The notes beneath the pieces are model-generated. The model was given only the letters and a program-made list of their open reading frames with translations. It did not search any database and was not told where the DNA came from. 9,185 nt of DNA from Desulfuromonadaceae bacterium UBA2294 (GTDB lineage: Bacteria; Desulfobacterota; Desulfuromonadia; Desulfuromonadales; UBA2294), in NCBI GenBank assembly GCA_002345625.1, contig DDWE01000097.1, positions 7,087 to 16,271 of the forward strand, written 5' to 3'. The position numbers and the translations under genes are program-made. Positions 6,543 through 9,185 of this stretch are shown here, one piece after another; positions within the stretch are counted from its first letter, which is position 1, and every line of letters begins with the position of its first letter.

Positions 6543-7346
6543 TCATTCGGCAGTCCGCACCCCTTCACTAAGGGCCGTCATGAACGCCCGGACTTCATTC
6601 AAAAGCTCCGGACTTCTGCCAGCGGCAGCAATAATATTCACCAGGGCACTGCCGACGACAACCGCATCGGCAAACCCGGCCACCGCTTTGGCGTCGACCG
6701 GGGTGGTAATCCCGAAACCGACAGCCACCGGCACCTGACAGTGCGCCTGAATATCACGCACGGCATCGGCAATCGCCGCCGGGTTGACCTGTTGGCTGCC
6801 AGTCACTCCGGTCATCGACACGTAGTAGAGATACCCTTCAGCCGCACCGGCCAGTGCGCGCATCCGTTCCGGTGGAGTCGTCGGCGCCAACAGGGTGATC
6901 AGATCAAGACCGTTGCGACGCAGATGCGGCTGCAACTCCTGCGCCTCTTCCGGCGGCAGATCGACCAGAAGCACCCCATCGACCCCGGCAGCGGCGGCAT
7001 CGGCGGCAAAGGCCGTCGTCCCGTAACACAGCACCGGATTGTAATACCCCATCAGCACGATCGGTACATTGGTGCGGCGCCTGACCCGTGCCACCAGTTC
7101 CAGCACGCCCTTAAGCGTAGTTCCAGCAGCCAGCGCCCGCTCCGAGGCGAGTTGGATCGTCGGACCATCAGCCATAGGATCGGAGAACGGAATCCCGAGC
7201 TCAATGATGTCGGCGCCGGACTCAACCAGCACATGAATCAACGCCTCGGTTGTCGCCAGATCGGGGTCGCCGGCGGTCAGAAACGGCACCAAAGCTTTGG
7301 TCCTTTTCTGCTTCAACGCATTCATGGTCTCTGCAATACGACTCAT
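6543..7346 (-). CDS. trpA: Tryptophan synthase alpha subunit
   Basis: TrpA splits indole-3-glycerol phosphate into indole and glyceraldehyde 3-phosphate, and passes the indole to TrpB. The 267-residue protein has full family length: FLTAGDP (22-28), IIELGIPFSDPMADGPTIQ with the catalytic Glu49 and Asp60 at the same numbers as in enteric TrpA, VLMGYYNPV (97-105), LLVDLPPEEA (126-135), the VSMTGVTGS loop (176-184) and the phosphate-binding VGFGI and VVGSALV segments near the C-terminus. The ATG at 7346 is preceded by AGGA at a good distance; the longer frame up to 7406 runs through the promoter region and is not likely to be translated. trpB, usually just upstream, is absent here: the preceding gene is a uracil-DNA glycosylase. 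trpA seems to head the operon that continues to lptD. Confidence 0.97.
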   Translation of the reverse strand: MSRIAETMNALKQKRTKALVPFLTAGDPDLATTEALIHVLVESGADIIELGIPFSDPMADGPTIQLASERALAAGTTLKGVLELVARVRRRTNVPIVLMGYYNPVLCYGTTAFAADAAAAGVDGVLLVDLPPEEAQELQPHLRRNGLDLITLLAPTTPPERMRALAGAAEGYLYYVSMTGVTGSQQVNPAAIADAVRDIQAHCQVPVAVGFGITTPVDAKAVAGFADAVVVGSALVNIIAAAGRSPELLNEVRAFMTALSEGVRTAE

Positions 7347-7371
7347 CGGATTCCTATTTCTAATCTGGCTA

Positions 7372-7386
7372 AAACTGGGCCAGTTT
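7372..7386. promoter_or_regulatory. Palindromic operator candidate before trpA
   Basis: AAACTGG-G-CCAGTTT is a perfect 7-base inverted repeat around one central base, 26 bases before the trpA start codon and overlapping the predicted -10 element. A third, imperfect half-site (AAACTTGG, 7391-7398) lies beside it. The arrangement suggests repressor binding. It lacks the CTAG cores of the E. coli TrpR operator, so the regulator is unknown. In RNA the same bases could form a small hairpin. Confidence 0.45.
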
Positions 7387-7410
7387 ATTAAAACTTGGCT
7401 GAACAATCAA
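7382..7410 (-). promoter_or_regulatory. Sigma-70-type promoter of the trpA operon
   Basis: On the minus strand TTGATT (7410-7405) and TAAACT (7387-7382) are separated by exactly 17 bases. They match the consensus at 4 of 6 positions each, with the AT-rich stretch AAGTTTTAA between them. Transcription would start near 7375, leaving a leader of roughly 28 bases. It is a prediction from spacing and sequence only; read-through from the helicase/UDG unit is an alternative source of trpA transcripts. Confidence 0.4.
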
Positions 7411-7444
7411 CTGAATCATCACATGAGTGCCGAATCAGTTGATT
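7405..7444. repeat. Imperfect inverted repeat between UDG and trpA
   Basis: AATCAACTGAATC (7405-7417) and GAATCAGTTGATT (7432-7444) pair at 12 of 13 positions across a 14-base loop. A second pair, ATGAGTG (7423-7429) with CACTCAT (7446-7452), overlaps it, so the two folds exclude each other. The repeat begins 25 bases past the UDG stop on the minus strand. No clear U-run follows, so it would be a weak terminator at best; its left arm also contains the predicted trpA -35. Confidence 0.5.
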
Positions 7445-7469
7445 TCACTCATCCGGGCGATCGGTCGGA

Positions 7470-8147
7470 TCAGGTCTCAGTTGAGACCAACCCCTTCACC
7501 TGCGCCAACAGTTCATTGAACATCGTTGCCGTCATCCGCCGGGTCTGCACATTGTAACGACTGGTGTGGTAACAGGCGACCAGATGCAAACCGGACGGCA
7601 GGCGATAATGAGCGCCGTGCGCGAACGCATAATCAGCGATCCGTTCAATCTGGCCTGTTGCCTGAAAGTGTCGCAGGCAGCTGTCGAAGGAGCCGCGGCC
7701 AAGGGCAATGATTACCTGCAACCGCGGCAAAGCGGCCAGTTCCTGCTGTAACCACGGCCGACAGGCGGTAAACTCGGCCGGTAGCGGCTTGTTCGCCGGA
7801 GGCACGCAGCGCACCGCGTTGGCAATATAAAGATCATGCAGCATCAAGCTGTCGGTCGCGTCTGTTGCTGTCGGCTGGTTGCTGAAGCCGGCGGCATGCA
7901 GGAGCGGATACATGAAATCGCCGGCGCCGTCGCCAGTAAAGGGGCGACCGGTACGATTAGCCCCGTGTGCGCCCGGAGCCAGACCGACAATGGCGACCCG
8001 TGCCTGAATGTCTCCGAAACCGGGGACCGGACCGTTGTGATAATCGGCCCGCGTGCGCCCGCGGCTCGGCGGCAAAGCGGCGATATAATCGACCAGCCGC
8101 TGACAGCGGCGGCAGGCAGTCAATCCCTCAAGATGGACGGCGGCCAT
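7470..8147 (-). CDS. Family 5 (UDGb-type) uracil-DNA glycosylase
   Basis: This 225-residue DNA-repair enzyme removes uracil, and in this family often other deaminated bases, from DNA. The active-site loop GLAPGAHGANRTGRPFTGD (55-73) is the UDGb signature: GLAPxAHG replaces the GExPG of family 4, so the usual acidic or polar catalytic residue is absent. Four cysteines (C12, C15, C114, C129) in the expected places would hold the [4Fe-4S] cluster. The second motif is CYHTSRYNVQT with His194, where HPS is more usual. The ATG at 8147 is used; a TTG directly before it would add one residue. The start is 3 bases beyond the helicase stop codon with no strong ribosome binding site, suggesting translational coupling. 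Confidence 0.9.
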   Translation of the reverse strand: MAAVHLEGLTACRRCQRLVDYIAALPPSRGRTRADYHNGPVPGFGDIQARVAIVGLAPGAHGANRTGRPFTGDGAGDFMYPLLHAAGFSNQPTATDATDSLMLHDLYIANAVRCVPPANKPLPAEFTACRPWLQQELAALPRLQVIIALGRGSFDSCLRHFQATGQIERIADYAFAHGAHYRLPSGLHLVACYHTSRYNVQTRRMTATMFNELLAQVKGLVSTET

Positions 8148-8150
8148 CAA

Positions 8151-9185
8151 TTAACGTGCACCCGGCTTGCCCCGACCGGAGCGCGGCCGACGCGGACGAC
8201 CACCGCCGGGAGTCCCCCCGCGCTTTTCCGGCGCCGGCGGGGTTTTCTTATGCGGGATACCGCGTTTGTAATCACGGCAGAAATCTTCTTCTTCCGGGAA
8301 AACACTCGGGATCTTGCGGCCGATGTATTCCTCGATATCAGGCAGGTGAAAGACCAGATCCTCATCGGCAAAGCTGATTGCCTTACCGAGTGCGCCGGCA
8401 CGGGCGGTGCGCCCGATGCGGTGCACATAATCTTCAGCGTCCTGCGGCAGGTCATAGTTGATGACATGCGTCACGGCGTCGATGTGCAGACCGCGCGAGG
8501 CGACATCGGTCGCCACCAGAAAGCGGAGCTTCCCCTCCTTGAAATCGGCGAGGATGCGCATCCGCTTGTTCTGCGGAATGTCGCCGGAGATGACGGCCGC
8601 CTTGTGTTCGTTGACTTTCAGCCGGTCGGTCAGGTGCTCGGCTTCGCGCTTGGTGTTGACGAAGATCATCACCCGCTCGGCGTTCTCTTCTTTTTTCATC
8701 AGGCCGAGCAGTAGCGGAAACTTCTCACGCCGACTGGCATGGTACAGCACCTGTTGAACCCGCTCGGCAGTGACCTGCTCCGGCTCGATACGGACACGCT
8801 CGACCAGGTTCATAAACTCGTAAGCCAGCTCCATCACCCGCGGCGACAATGTGGCCGAGAAGAGCATGTTCTGCCGATCCTCGACTGCCGGCAGCTTGCG
8901 CAGGATGTAGCGCAGATCCTTGATGAAGCCCATGTCGAACATGCGATCGGCCTCGTCGATGACCAGTGACTCGACCTGCTTGAGCGAAAAGACATTCTGC
9001 TTCATGTAGTCGATGAGCCGCCCCGGTGTGGCGACGATCACATCAACCCCATCCCGCAGAGCGGTGCGCTGCTTTTCGTAATCGACCCCGCCGAAGATCG
9101 CCTGCACCTTAAACGGACAGGAAGCGCCAAGGCTTGCGGCGTCAGCGACGATCTGCACCACCAGCTCGCGGGTCGGGGCCAGGAT
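8151..9185 (-). CDS. RhlB-like DEAD-box ATP-dependent RNA helicase (N-terminus outside window)
   Basis: The frame runs off the right edge; the visible 344 residues begin at motif Ia (LAPTREL), so the Q motif and Walker A lie outside. Seen in order: motif Ia, the GG turn (AIFGG), motif Ib (TPGR, 53-56), motif II DEAD (77-80), motif III SAT (110-112), motif IV (MIFVNT), motif V (ATDVASRG, about 225-232) and motif VI (HRIGRTARAG, about 255-264). All helicase-core motifs present are intact. The phrases RLIDYMKQN, DEADRMFDMGFIKDLRY and LPDIEEYIGRKIP resemble RhlB more than other families. The last 35 residues or so are a basic Gly/Arg/Pro tail, likely an unstructured RNA-binding extension. The role is RNA unwinding in RNA decay or ribosome assembly; the degradosome partner cannot be judged. 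It is directly followed by the UDG gene. Confidence 0.93.
   Translation of the reverse strand: MLAPTRELVVQIVADAASLGASCPFKVQAIFGGVDYEKQRTALRDGVDVIVATPGRLIDYMKQNVFSLKQVESLVIDEADRMFDMGFIKDLRYILRKLPAVEDRQNMLFSATLSPRVMELAYEFMNLVERVRIEPEQVTAERVQQVLYHASRREKFPLLLGLMKKEENAERVMIFVNTKREAEHLTDRLKVNEHKAAVISGDIPQNKRMRILADFKEGKLRFLVATDVASRGLHIDAVTHVINYDLPQDAEDYVHRIGRTARAGALGKAISFADEDLVFHLPDIEEYIGRKIPSVFPEEEDFCRDYKRGIPHKKTPPAPEKRGGTPGGGRPRRPRSGRGKPGAR

Noticed and set aside
6354..7391. Plus-strand open frame of 345 codons across trpA
   Set aside because: It is antisense to trpA, which has full length and intact catalytic residues, and its product resembles no protein family.
7836..8714. Plus-strand open frame of 292 codons over the UDG and helicase genes
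   Set aside because: It is the opposite strand of two recognisable genes and shows no domain or start signal.

Overview
The window looks like chromosomal DNA of a Gram-negative delta-proteobacterium, most likely of the Desulfuromonadales/Geobacter type. This is inferred from the outer-membrane gene lptD, from an Hcp-type ferredoxin beside a nitrosative-stress YgbA-like gene, from a class II phosphodiesterase-like metallohydrolase between trpA and accD, and from the moderately GC-rich composition. No transposase, integrase, CRISPR array, tRNA or rRNA was seen.

Layout. Plus strand, 1-1353: the 3' part of a YgbA/nitrous-oxide-stimulated-promoter family gene, then a divergently improved operator (perfect inverted repeat CTTTGAC-N4-GTCAAAG) about 41 bases before a probable transcription start, then an unusual iron-sulfur protein. 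This gene pair resembles a nitrosative-stress (Hcp/HcpR-type) module. A strong hairpin terminator at about 1375-1406 separates it from the convergent minus-strand genes; the 125 bases beside the terminator form several small hairpins that I could not assign to a known RNA family.

Minus strand, read from 7346 down to 1532: trpA, a class II cyclic-nucleotide-phosphodiesterase-like MBL-fold protein, accD, folC and lptD. They are tightly packed (gaps of 3-35 bases, and an 11-base folC/lptD overlap with a TTG start for lptD), so they probably form one operon. It mixes tryptophan synthesis, fatty-acid initiation, folate polyglutamylation and LPS export. A promoter with an overlapping palindrome lies just before trpA, and trpB is not next to it.

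Minus strand, 9185 down to 7470: an RhlB-like DEAD-box RNA helicase, cut by the window edge, followed after 3 bases by a family 5 (UDGb) uracil-DNA glycosylase. These two probably form a separate transcription unit that ends near an inverted repeat at 7405-7444.

Most of the window is ordinary housekeeping. The parts most worth a second look are the nitrosative-stress locus with its operator and His-rich iron-sulfur protein, the structured 3' region of lptD, and the trpA control region. I found no convincing undescribed multi-gene system.
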